Shown: positions 19,433 through 27,334 of the stretch, one piece after another | Layout of the letters: each line of letters starts with the position of its first letter | How positions within the stretch are numbered: the first letter of the stretch is position 1 | Origin: Hoeflea sp. | GTDB lineage: Bacteria > Pseudomonadota > Alphaproteobacteria > Rhizobiales > Rhizobiaceae | Assembly: GCF_014359905.1 (NCBI RefSeq) | Contig: NZ_JACIYP010000028.1 | Location: forward strand, 1-51,871 | Direction: 5' to 3' | Length of the DNA: 51,871 nucleotides | The notes under the pieces: model-generated | The model's input: only the letters and a program-made list of their open reading frames with translations | The model's database searches: none | Told to the model about the DNA's origin: nothing | Translations under genes and position numbers: made by a program

Positions 19433-19846
19433 ATGTTTTCGGCCTTTCCCCTGACCAGCCTTGTCTCGGCCTTTGCCGGCGCCAAGGCGCGCCAGATCAA
19501 GCGGGACGCAGTGTTGTTCGCCATCGTTGCCTTGATGGTGGTGTTGGCAAGCATCTCGCTGATGGGCGCCTTTGCAGCCTTCGTCGCGCAAACCCATGGG
19601 ATCATCATCGGCCTGCTGTCCGCAGCGGCGCTGGCGATCTTCCTGGGGGTGATCGCAATCATTGTCCGGGCCTTGTTGCGCAGGAGAGCCCTGCGGCGGC
19701 AGCGATTGGCAACGACCAGCGCCGCATCGGTGCTGGCCATGTCAACGGCCACGAACCTGATCGCCCAGAACAAAACCATGGCCATCGCAGCCGGTGTCGT
19801 CATCGGCGTGATTGCGGGCTCCCTCGTCCGCTCCGGCCGCAGTTAG
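19433..19846 (+). CDS. phage-holin-superfamily (YqjE-like) membrane protein
   Basis: 137 residues with two strong membrane helices near the N-terminal half (VLFAIVALMVVLASISLMGA; IIIGLLSAAALAIFLGVIAI). A basic linker (RALLRRRALRRQR) and a third hydrophobic stretch (MAIAAGVVIGVIAGSLV) follow. This is the usual partner of DUF883 proteins, called 'phage holin family' by homology only. There is no evidence of phage origin here. It is translationally close to the DUF883 gene and shares its EcfG promoter. Confidence 0.75.
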   Translation: MFSAFPLTSLVSAFAGAKARQIKRDAVLFAIVALMVVLASISLMGAFAAFVAQTHGIIIGLLSAAALAIFLGVIAIIVRALLRRRALRRQRLATTSAASVLAMSTATNLIAQNKTMAIAAGVVIGVIAGSLVRSGRS

Positions 19847-19976
19847 AGCCGTCGCCATGTCAAGGTCGCGCACGCGCTCTGGCATTCGGATAACGGTGCT
19901 TCCTGCTGTTTCACAGCCGGCAAGGCTGCGCGCAGGAGGCGCCAAATACGGCCAAGTTTAGAAAGGAGCATGTCAA

Positions 19977-20213
19977 ATGCCCGATTCGAAAGATCCCACA
20001 AAGGTGCGCCAGGGCCGGCTTGGCAAACAGGTTCTCGTCATCCTGGTAATCAGCATGGCCCTTGCATTCGTGGCCGGATGGGTGCTCTGGGGCGTCTTCG
20101 CCAATGATGAGCCCACCATCCCACAGGCTTTCTCCGTGCCTTCGGAAGTGCCGGCGATGTCTGAGCCTGTGCAACAGCCGGTGCTCTCGGCCTCTTCCGC
20201 GAGCTCCAACTGA
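19977..20213 (+). CDS. small single-pass membrane protein, unknown
   Basis: 78 residues: a basic start (MPDSKDPTKVRQGRLGKQ), one membrane helix (VLVILVISMALAFVAGWVLW) and a Pro/Ser-rich tail predicted outside. AAAGGAG stands 6 bases before the ATG. No family recognised. It lies 130 bases after the DUF883 operon and 43 before dps in the same direction, so it may belong to the same stress transcript. Confidence 0.7.
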   Translation: MPDSKDPTKVRQGRLGKQVLVILVISMALAFVAGWVLWGVFANDEPTIPQAFSVPSEVPAMSEPVQQPVLSASSASSN

Positions 20214-20256
20214 TCCAATCCATTAAGTCCACAGACGAAACAAGAGGCAGATACTC

Positions 20257-20772
20257 ATGACCAAGTCAGCAATCGCCAGTCTTTCTCCCGAAACCTCCAA
20301 CGACACCCTGCATACGGGTCTGAAGGCAGATTATCGCAAGGCCATGTCCAGCGACCTCTCGGACATTCTGGCCGCGACCTACCGCCTCACGATCAAGAGC
20401 CACGTGTACCACTGGAATGTGGTTGGCCCGATCTTCAAGCCGATCCACGACCTCACCGAAGAGCACTACAACGCGCTGTTTGCGGCAACCGACATCATCG
20501 CCGAACGGATCCGCGCGCTTGGTCACCTTGCTCCCGTGAGCTTCGGAATGACCAAGTCCTTCGCGCCCACCAAGTCCGATGTCGATCATGCCTCGGCGCA
20601 TGATATGGTGTTCGATCTGATTTCAGAGCATGAGCAGGCAGTGCGCGACATGCGCACCGCAGCGGCCAAGGCCGGCGAGAATGACGACATGGTCACCGAA
20701 GACATGCTGACCGAGCGTCTTGGCTTCCATGAAAAGGCGCTTTGGATGCTCCGCGCCATTGTCGCGGAATAA
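20257..20772 (+). CDS. dps: Dps family DNA-binding ferritin-like protein
   Basis: 171 residues. The ferroxidase region LTIKSHVYHWNVVGPIFKPI and the EEHYNALFAATDIIAERIRA block define Dps, a dodecameric shell that stores iron and protects DNA from peroxide. The N-terminal tail carries few lysines. The gene ends the stress island, before a strong hairpin. No GGAAC box lies in the 43 bases upstream, so it is either read through from the EcfG promoter at 19036 or uses another promoter. Membership of the stress set is inferred from context. Confidence 0.95.
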   Translation: MTKSAIASLSPETSNDTLHTGLKADYRKAMSSDLSDILAATYRLTIKSHVYHWNVVGPIFKPIHDLTEEHYNALFAATDIIAERIRALGHLAPVSFGMTKSFAPTKSDVDHASAHDMVFDLISEHEQAVRDMRTAAAKAGENDDMVTEDMLTERLGFHEKALWMLRAIVAE

Positions 20773-20835
20773 CCAGGGTTTCCGTGTTCGAGCCGCCTCC
20801 CCCGGCGTGATCGAACAAGCCTGACTTCAAGACAT

Positions 20836-20873
20836 TTCGGCGCTGCCTGTGATTTTCGACAGGCGGCGCCGAA
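20836..20873. terminator. bidirectional hairpin between dps and gntR
   Basis: Fifteen-base arms (TTCGGCGCTGCCTGT, 20836-20850; ACAGGCGGCGCCGAA, 20859-20873) pair with a single G-T wobble around an 8-base loop. It separates two convergent units. No long T-run follows, so efficiency is uncertain. Confidence 0.65.
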
Positions 20874-20906
20874 TGCGTATTGGCCCCTAGGCCGCCGCAC
20901 TGTCCG

Positions 20907-21695
20907 TCACGATCTCGGCCGCGGGCGTTCGCGCAAAGCGGCCCGCTCCAGCATGTATTGTGCCGCTTCGCTCATGTGCTCGCGCATGATCGCGCGCGCC
21001 CGCTCCGCGTCTCCGGCCTTGATGGCGCGCAACAGCCGGACCTGGTAATTCAGTCCGGTTTCCCGCAGGCCCGGATTGGGAAGCTGATAGATCTCGCGGC
21101 AGACCGTCAGATCGCGCAGCAGGCTCAGCAGGAAGACTGCGACAAAGCCCATCACCCGGTTCGGGCTGTTGCGGGCAAGTTCGGCATGAAAATCGAGCTC
21201 GGCCAGGCGCTGGCGGTACTCGTCCTCGGCCGACACCGGCTCCGCTTCATAGAGGCGGATGGTGTCCTGCAGCGCCTTGAAGGCGTCGGCCGACATCGGG
21301 CCGGTTGCCGCCGAGGCGGCGAGCTCGGGCTCGATCAGCATGCGCATCGCATAGATGTCGGCGATCGAGGGCGGCGAAAACAGGAACAGATTGTCGAGCA
21401 TCCGCAGCGCGTTTTCCGGCGCGATCGCCGCGACGAACGCGCCTCCGCCCGGTCCGGTCCGGGTGGCGACCAGACCCTGGAACTCGAGCAGCTTCAACGC
21501 TTCGCGCAGCGTGCCGCGCGACACGTTCAATGCGTCCGGATCGAGCCAGCCCGCCGGAACACGGTCGCCGGGCGTGAGACCCGCTTCCATGATCCTGTCG
21601 CGGATCTTGTCTGCGGTGATATCGGGGCGCTTGCGCTTGCGTGCCGCAGACGGCACCACCGGCACGATTTTTAACCTGTCCGACACGTCTGTCAT
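20907..21695 (-). CDS. GntR-family (FadR subfamily) transcriptional regulator
   Basis: 262 residues. The winged helix-turn-helix (about 25-95) includes ITADKIRDRIMEAGLTPGDR and LNVSRGTLREALKLLEFQGL. The C-terminal FCD-type helical ligand domain includes IADIYAMRMLIEPELA, AELDFHAELARNSPN and AIMREHMSEA, with metal-ligand histidines where expected. It is the last gene of the peptide-type ABC operon, starting 6 bases after the ATPase stop, and is therefore probably the pathway-specific regulator. The operator is not known; an AT-rich palindrome lies in the divergent region at about 27261. Confidence 0.9.
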   Translation of the reverse strand: MTDVSDRLKIVPVVPSAARKRKRPDITADKIRDRIMEAGLTPGDRVPAGWLDPDALNVSRGTLREALKLLEFQGLVATRTGPGGGAFVAAIAPENALRMLDNLFLFSPPSIADIYAMRMLIEPELAASAATGPMSADAFKALQDTIRLYEAEPVSAEDEYRQRLAELDFHAELARNSPNRVMGFVAVFLLSLLRDLTVCREIYQLPNPGLRETGLNYQVRLLRAIKAGDAERARAIMREHMSEAAQYMLERAALRERPRPRS

Positions 21696-21701
21696 TCCGG
21701 C

Positions 21702-22685
21702 CTATCGCCTCTCCTGGGGATGAAAACACGCCGCCCGATGGGTCTCATCGCCGGAGACCGCTTCAAGCTGCGGGATCTTCGCATTACACAGATCCGTGCC
21801 GCGAGGGCAACGGGCATAAAAGGCGCAGCCCGGCGGCGGATTGTAGGGATCGGGCAGCTCGGTGTTGGCGTCCTCGGAAACAAGCACCCGCCGTCCCGGC
21901 GCGGGCGCGGAATCGAGCAGCAGATGGGTGTAGGGATGACCCGGCCGCCGGAACATGGCACGCGCCGGACCGACCTCGACGATCCTGCCGAAATACATCA
22001 CCGCCACCCGGTCGCTCACACTTTCGACCACGGAGAGATCGTGGCTGATGAAGACATAGGTCAGGCCGAACGTGTGCTTGAGTCCGTCGAGGATGTTGAG
22101 CACCTGCGCCTGCACCGAGACGTCGAGCGCCGAGACCGGCTCGTCGAGCACGATCAGCTTCGGATCGGCGGCGAGCGCGCGGGCGATGCCGATGCGCTGC
22201 GCCTGGCCGCCCGAGAATTCATGCGGATAGCGGTCGAGAAACTCCGGCGCGAGATTGACCGCGTCCATGAGTTCGGACAGCCGTTTTTCGCGCGCATTCC
22301 GGTCAAGCCCGAGCAGATGGATCAGCGGCGCCTCGAGAATGGTGCGGATGGTCTTGCGCGGGTTGAGCGAGGCGACGGGATCCTGGAAGACATATTGCAC
22401 GTCGCGCGATAACCGGCGGAGATCCTTGCCCGCTTCGGCCACCAGGTCGCGCCCGTCGAAGACGATGCGCCCGCCGGTCGGCGCGTCGAGGCCGACAATC
22501 AGCCGCGCGAGCGTCGACTTGCCGCAACCGGATTCGCCGACGATGCCGAGGGTTTCGCCGCGCCGGACCTCGATCGAGACATCCTGCACGGCGTGAACGG
22601 CGGGCCTCGGCCGGCCGAACAGGGTGCGCCCGCCGCCAAAGACCTTCTCCGCCTGTTCGATGGACAGCAGTGGCGCCTCAGTCAT
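21702..22685 (-). CDS. oligopeptide-type ABC transporter ATP-binding protein (DppF/OppF-like)
   Basis: 327 residues. Walker A is GIVGESGCGKST, the signature FSGGQAQR, and Walker B LIVLDEPVSALD. The C-terminal oligopeptide-transporter extension with cysteines (GCAFYARCPRGTDLC) is present. It energises import together with the fused permease-ATPase encoded upstream. The ATG at 22685 (MTEAPLLSIEQ) overlaps the end of that gene by 8 bases, indicating coupling. An apparent N-terminal extension up to 22802 lies within the upstream gene and has no similarity. Confidence 0.92.
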   Translation of the reverse strand: MTEAPLLSIEQAEKVFGGGRTLFGRPRPAVHAVQDVSIEVRRGETLGIVGESGCGKSTLARLIVGLDAPTGGRIVFDGRDLVAEAGKDLRRLSRDVQYVFQDPVASLNPRKTIRTILEAPLIHLLGLDRNAREKRLSELMDAVNLAPEFLDRYPHEFSGGQAQRIGIARALAADPKLIVLDEPVSALDVSVQAQVLNILDGLKHTFGLTYVFISHDLSVVESVSDRVAVMYFGRIVEVGPARAMFRRPGHPYTHLLLDSAPAPGRRVLVSEDANTELPDPYNPPPGCAFYARCPRGTDLCNAKIPQLEAVSGDETHRAACFHPQERR

Positions 22686-24627
22686 GGCCTGCCTCCGCGT
22701 TGAGCGGGTGGATGCAGCGTACCGCCCTGCCCTGGCCGAATTCGACGAGCGAGATCGGCGCTGCGCGGCAATCCTCCTGCGCCCGCGGACAACGCGCGGC
22801 AAAACGGCATCCCACCGGCAGGTTGTTGACCATCGGCGGACGGCCCTCGATGGCGTCGAGCCGGCGCTCGGGCTGGCCGAGCACGGGGACGCAGTCGATC
22901 AGCTTGGCCGTGTAGGGATGGGCCGGCGACTGCAGGATCTCCCCGGTCGTTCCGGTTTCGACGAATTGCCCCGCATACATCACCGCAACGCGGTCGCAGA
23001 TCGCCGAAACGACGCCGAAATCATGGGTGATGAACAGGATGCCGGTGTGCTTCTCCCTGCGCAGCGTGTCGAGCAGCGCCAGCACCTGCGCCTGCACCGT
23101 GACATCCAGCGCGGTGGTGGGTTCGTCGGCGATGATGATCTTGGCATCGGCCGCAAGCGCCATGGCGATGCAGACGCGCTGGCGCATTCCGCCCGACAGT
23201 TCATGCGGATAGGATTTCAGCCGCTCCGCAGGATTGGGAATGCGCACCATCTTGAGAAGTTCTGCCGCCTTCTCGGTGGCCTCGCCTTTCGACAGCGGCT
23301 GGTGCGCCTGGATCGCCTCGATCAACTGATCGCCGACGGTGAACAACGGGTGCAGCGTCGACAGCGGATCCTGGAAGACGTGGCTGACGGCGGAGCCGCG
23401 CAACTGCCGGACGCGCTCGTCGGAGACCGAAAACAGGTCCTCGCCGCCCAGCAGCGCCACGCCGCCGGTGATGCGGCCGGGCGGCGTCGGCACCAGCCCC
23501 ATGATCGACATGGCGGCAACGGACTTGCCGGAGCCGGATTCGCCGACAATGCCGAGGCACTCGCCCTGGCCAAGCCGCATGTCGACGCCGCTGACCGCCC
23601 GGAAGATCTCGCGGCCCATATGGAACTCCGTCCTGAGCCCGCGCACGTCGAGCACGGCGCCGGGAGATGGCGTGGCGTCTTCGGTCACGCTCTCGCGCAT
23701 GACGGCGGTGCGCGCCACGGGCCGGGTCAGCGCGCCGGATTTGAGCCGCGGGTCGAGCACGTCGCGCACGCCGTCACCAAGCAGATTGATGCTCATCACC
23801 AGCACGAAGATCATCACGCCGGGAATGATCGAGACATGCGGCGCGGTGAACAGGATCTTGCGCCCGTCGCCGAGCATGGAGCCGAGATCGGCCTGCGGCG
23901 GCTGCGCGCCGAGACCGAGGAACGACAGGCCCGCCGTTTCCAGGATCATCCAGCCCACAGTGGTCGACATGGTGATGATGATCACCGGCAACACATTGGG
24001 CAGCACCTCGATGAACAGGATCTGCGCGTGGGACTTGCCCGACAGCCGCGCCGCATCGACAAACTCCCGCCGCGACAGGCCGAGCGCGATGCCGCGGATG
24101 TTGCGGGCAAAGAACGGGATGTTGACCACGGCGATGGCGTAGAGCGCATTGAGCAGGCCCGGCCCAAGCACCGCGACGATGGCGAGCGCGAGCAGGATGT
24201 AGGGAAAGGCCATGACCATGTCGATGCCGCGCATCAGCATCGTGTCGACGCGCCCGCCCGCATAGCCCGCAACGAGACCTATGAGCGAGCCGAAGAAGGC
24301 CGCGATCAGCGTGGCCGAGATTCCGACGGCGAGGCTCACGCGGCTGCCCCAGACGAGCCGCGAGAGAATGTCGCGGCCGAGTGCGTCGGTGCCCAGCAGA
24401 TGGCCCTCGGACAATGGCCGGAACAGCCGGTTGGCCGGCGCGGTAACGTCTGGATCGGGCAAGGGCAGCAGCGGTGCGGCAAGCGCCGCGAGCACGATCA
24501 GCGCGAAGATGACGAGCCCCGCGGTCGCCAGCTTGTTGTTGAGCAACAGCCTGAGACTGTCGGGACGTCCGGACGGCCTTTTCGCCGCGCGCGCCGGAGG
24601 GGCGGTCGCGGTGCTTGCTTCCACCAT
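22678..24627 (-). CDS. fused ABC permease and ATP-binding protein (DppC-DppD-like)
   Basis: A single 649-residue frame. Residues about 1-300 are a DppC-type permease: an N-terminal helix, HLLGTDALGRDILSRLVWGS, five or so membrane helices, and the EAA loop LSGKSHAQILFIEVLPNVLP. Residues about 330-649 are a DppD-type ATPase with Walker A GIVGESGSGKS, signature LSGGMRQR, Walker B IIIADEPTTALD and a C-terminal Cys motif CRFAARCPRAQEDC. The two are joined by about 30 residues with no stop. The ATG at 24627 overlaps the stop of the upstream permease (ATGA). Permease-ATPase fusions of this family occur in other bacteria but are uncommon. Confidence 0.93.
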   Translation of the reverse strand: MVEASTATAPPARAAKRPSGRPDSLRLLLNNKLATAGLVIFALIVLAALAAPLLPLPDPDVTAPANRLFRPLSEGHLLGTDALGRDILSRLVWGSRVSLAVGISATLIAAFFGSLIGLVAGYAGGRVDTMLMRGIDMVMAFPYILLALAIVAVLGPGLLNALYAIAVVNIPFFARNIRGIALGLSRREFVDAARLSGKSHAQILFIEVLPNVLPVIIITMSTTVGWMILETAGLSFLGLGAQPPQADLGSMLGDGRKILFTAPHVSIIPGVMIFVLVMSINLLGDGVRDVLDPRLKSGALTRPVARTAVMRESVTEDATPSPGAVLDVRGLRTEFHMGREIFRAVSGVDMRLGQGECLGIVGESGSGKSVAAMSIMGLVPTPPGRITGGVALLGGEDLFSVSDERVRQLRGSAVSHVFQDPLSTLHPLFTVGDQLIEAIQAHQPLSKGEATEKAAELLKMVRIPNPAERLKSYPHELSGGMRQRVCIAMALAADAKIIIADEPTTALDVTVQAQVLALLDTLRREKHTGILFITHDFGVVSAICDRVAVMYAGQFVETGTTGEILQSPAHPYTAKLIDCVPVLGQPERRLDAIEGRPPMVNNLPVGCRFAARCPRAQEDCRAAPISLVEFGQGRAVRCIHPLNAEAGHD

Positions 24628-25571
24628 CAGCGCAGCCTCGGATCGAGCACGGTCTGCAGCACGTCGGCGGCGAGATTGAACAGCACATAGGCGCTCGCCA
24701 CGACCAGCACGCCGCCCTGGACCAGCAGAAGGTCGCGCGTCGAGATCGCCTTGACCAGCATCGAGCCGATGCCCGGCCACTGGAACACCGTCTCGATATA
24801 GACCGCGCCGCCAAGCACGAAGCCCGCCTGGATGCCGATGACTGGAATCACCGTGACCAGCGCCGCCTTGAAGGCGTGGCGGTAGATCACACGGTTCTCG
24901 GTGACACCCTTGGACCGCGCCGTGCGGATATAATCCTGGCGCAGAACCTCGAGCATCGCCGTGCGCGTCAGCCGCGCGATCACGCCGGTGGCCACCACGG
25001 CGAGCGTCAGCGCCGGCAGGACCAGGTGATGCAGCAGGTCGAGCGGGCCGCCGCCGCCATAAATGGCGTACATGCCCGAAGCCGGGAACCAGCGCAGGTT
25101 GACAGCGAAGGCCAGAATGAGCAGCAGGCCAAGCCAGAACGAGGGCACCGATATGCCGATCAGCACCACCAGCGTGATGGTCTTGTCGACCCAGGAGAAT
25201 TGGCGCACCGCCGAGACGACGCCGGCGATCAGGCCCAGCACCGAGCACAGCACCAACGCCGTGCCGGCAAGGATCAGGGTCGCGGAAAACCGCTCCAGGA
25301 CCTCGTCCAGCACCGGCCGGTTGAGCGTGTAGGAGCGGCCCAGATCGCCCTGGAACAGGTTCGCGATCCAGATCAGGTATTGCTGGAGAAGCGGCTTGTC
25401 GAGGCCGAGGTCACGGTTGAGCTTTTCGACGTTCTCGGGCGTCGCATAGGAGCCAAGGATGGCGGTCGCCGGATCGCCCGGGATCATCGCCATGATCAGG
25501 AAGACGATGACGGTCAGCCCGAACAGAACCGGGATCGCCGCCAGAAGCCGTTTTGCGATATAGGCCGACAC
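24627..25571 (-). CDS. oligopeptide-type ABC transporter permease (DppB-like)
   Basis: 314 residues. The start MSAYIAKRLLAAIPVLFGLT is the classic DppB first membrane helix, followed by the periplasmic loop DLGLDKPLLQQYLIW and about five further helices. The EAA cytoplasmic loop is LRQDYIRTARSKGVTENRVI. It forms the membrane channel with the permease half of the fused protein. Its stop overlaps that gene's start. It is separated from the upstream binding-protein gene by 68 bases containing a strong hairpin. Confidence 0.94.
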   Translation of the reverse strand: MSAYIAKRLLAAIPVLFGLTVIVFLIMAMIPGDPATAILGSYATPENVEKLNRDLGLDKPLLQQYLIWIANLFQGDLGRSYTLNRPVLDEVLERFSATLILAGTALVLCSVLGLIAGVVSAVRQFSWVDKTITLVVLIGISVPSFWLGLLLILAFAVNLRWFPASGMYAIYGGGGPLDLLHHLVLPALTLAVVATGVIARLTRTAMLEVLRQDYIRTARSKGVTENRVIYRHAFKAALVTVIPVIGIQAGFVLGGAVYIETVFQWPGIGSMLVKAISTRDLLLVQGGVLVVASAYVLFNLAADVLQTVLDPRLR

Positions 25572-25595
25572 GACGATCTCCGGGGGTAGAGAGAG

Positions 25596-25624
25596 GGGCC
25601 GTTGGCGCCACGCGCCGGCGGCCC
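25596..25624 (-). terminator. stem-loop after the binding-protein gene (attenuator)
   Basis: A 13-base stem (GGGCCGTTGGCGC / GCGCCGGCGGCCC) with two G-T wobbles and a 3-base loop lies directly after the binding-protein stop, inside the operon. Such structures stabilise or partly terminate the mRNA, so that binding protein exceeds permease. Confidence 0.6.
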
Positions 25625-25639
25625 TTCACGATGGGTTTG

Positions 25640-27199
25640 TTACTGCGGCTTGGCCACGTCCTGAAGCATCAGGAAGAACGAGGGCTGCAGCTTGAAGCCC
25701 TCGACGGAGGCCTTGGTCACCGCGTTCTGCTTCCAGTTGGCGACGAACACCCAGGGCGCGTCCTCCTGCACGATCGCCTGCATCTCGCGATAGAGTTCCG
25801 CGCGCTCGTCCTGATCGGTGGAGCGACGGGCCGCCTCGAGCAGCTCGTCCACCTTCGGGTTGGAATAATAGCCCGAATTGAAGCCGCCCTTGTCGGGCCA
25901 GGCTTCCGTGCGCAGCGCCAGGAACGGCAGCGTGTCGGGGTCGTTGGTCATCCAGGCCATCTCAGCCATGTCGGCCTTGCCCTCGAGCCCGGGATTGACC
26001 TTTCCCAGGAACGTGTTCCACTCGTAGGTCTCGATCTTCACGTCCATGCCGATGGCTTCGAGGTCGGCCTGGATGGCCGTGCCCATGGCGATGGGATCGA
26101 GCATGCCGGAGCCGCCTTCGGTGACGTAGAACGTGACTTCCTCACCATCATAACCAGCATCCTCGAGAAGCTGCTCGGCCCGTGCCGGATCGTAGGGATA
26201 GGGCTGGAGGCTTTCGTCATAGGCCCAGGCAAAGGCCGGCGGCGTCGGACCGGCGGCGACTTCGGCGGTGCCCTGCAGGATATTGTCGACCAGCGCCGTC
26301 TTGTTGATAGCGTAATTGGCCGCCTGGCGGATTTCCTTCTTGGCGAACGGCCCTTCCTTGGTGTTGAGGATCAGGAACCACAGATGCGGACCGGCCTGCT
26401 CATGGACCGTGAAGGCATCGTCGCTCCGGAACTGCTGCAGGCTGTCCGGCGGCACCTCGACCATGATGTCGAGCCCGCCCGACAGCATCTCCGCAATGCG
26501 GGTGTTGGCGTCGGTGATAGGGCGGTAGATCACCGCCTCGAGCTCCGGCGCGCCGTCCCAGTAGTCTTCGTTGCGGGTCACCACGACCTTGGCGTTGGCC
26601 TCCCATTCGGCGAATGTGTAGGCGCCGGTGCCCGACGGATTGCGGCCGAAGTCGGCGCCATTGTCCTCGACGCCCTTGGGCGAGACGATCAGGCCCGTCG
26701 GATAGGCGAGGTTCGACAGGAAGGGCGCATAGGGCTCCTTCAGCTTGAACTCGACGGTGAGATCGTCAATGGCGGTGACGGTATCGATGGACGAGAAGAA
26801 GAACGCCAGCGGGAACGGCCCGGTGTCGTGGAAGGGATGCTCTTCATCGAGCATCCGGTCGAAATTGAATTTCACCGCCTCGGCGTTGAGCGGCGCGCCG
26901 TCGTGAAAGCGCACGCCCTCGCGCAGCTTGAACGTGTAGACGGTGCCATCGTCGGAGATCGTCCAGCTTTCCGCAAGCGCCGGCTCGACTTCCAGCGTGC
27001 CATCCTTGTAGCGCACCAGCCCGTCATAGATGTTCATCAGGATGCGGAAGTCGTTGACCGCGGTGACCGCATGGGGATCCAGCGATTTGGGCTCCGCGAT
27101 CTGCCCGACAACGAGAACATTGGGTGGCGTCTGGGCAAGGGAAGGCGAGGTGAATGCGAGCGACAACACCGCCGCCGCTGCAGCCAGAAATCTCTTCAT
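25640..27199 (-). CDS. ABC transporter substrate-binding protein, peptide/opine family 5
   Basis: 519 residues. A signal peptide (MKRFLAAAAAVLSLAFTSPS, cleavage near SLAQ) precedes a family 5 binding protein with EPKSLDPHAVT, YDGLVRYKDGTLEVEPALAE, FKLREGVRFHDGAPLNAEAV and AANYAINKTALVDNI. It captures the substrate in the periplasm for the transporter encoded downstream. The substrate is unknown. The family includes peptide, opine and glutathione binders. The ATG at 27199 is chosen because the signal peptide starts there. It is the first gene of the operon and divergent from the M20 hydrolase gene. Confidence 0.93.
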   Translation of the reverse strand: MKRFLAAAAAVLSLAFTSPSLAQTPPNVLVVGQIAEPKSLDPHAVTAVNDFRILMNIYDGLVRYKDGTLEVEPALAESWTISDDGTVYTFKLREGVRFHDGAPLNAEAVKFNFDRMLDEEHPFHDTGPFPLAFFFSSIDTVTAIDDLTVEFKLKEPYAPFLSNLAYPTGLIVSPKGVEDNGADFGRNPSGTGAYTFAEWEANAKVVVTRNEDYWDGAPELEAVIYRPITDANTRIAEMLSGGLDIMVEVPPDSLQQFRSDDAFTVHEQAGPHLWFLILNTKEGPFAKKEIRQAANYAINKTALVDNILQGTAEVAAGPTPPAFAWAYDESLQPYPYDPARAEQLLEDAGYDGEEVTFYVTEGGSGMLDPIAMGTAIQADLEAIGMDVKIETYEWNTFLGKVNPGLEGKADMAEMAWMTNDPDTLPFLALRTEAWPDKGGFNSGYYSNPKVDELLEAARRSTDQDERAELYREMQAIVQEDAPWVFVANWKQNAVTKASVEGFKLQPSFFLMLQDVAKPQ

Positions 27200-27260
27200 G
27201 GCGTTCTCCATCGTTGCTGATGGGAACCAATTAATCCGGAAAATTAAAATCAATGCAAGC

Positions 27261-27276
27261 ATTTATTATGATAAAT
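27261..27276. promoter_or_regulatory. candidate operator palindrome
   Basis: ATTTAT-TATG-ATAAAT in an AT-rich divergent intergenic region between the binding-protein gene and the M20 hydrolase gene. It is well placed for a regulator such as the GntR of this operon. There is no direct evidence of binding. Confidence 0.35.
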
Positions 27277-27334
27277 TTTTGTGCATCCTGATGCTGCTTT
27301 TGGATCATCTGCAAAAGAGGAGCACGTCGGCGCC

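Noticed and set aside
19433-19846. Possible prophage element from the holin-like protein
   Set aside because: The name is only by family; no other phage gene is nearby and the gene pairs with DUF883 as in non-phage contexts.
20214-20256. EcfG promoter for dps
   Set aside because: No GGAAC in the intergenic segment; dps regulation by EcfG is left as inference.
22685-22802. N-terminal extension of the DppF-like ATPase
   Set aside because: Arg-rich, inside the upstream gene, with no similarity; the start at 22685 fits the family.
22624-24690. A 688-codon open frame antisense to the fused ABC gene
   Set aside because: Arg/His-rich translation without any motif, fully opposite a clear gene.
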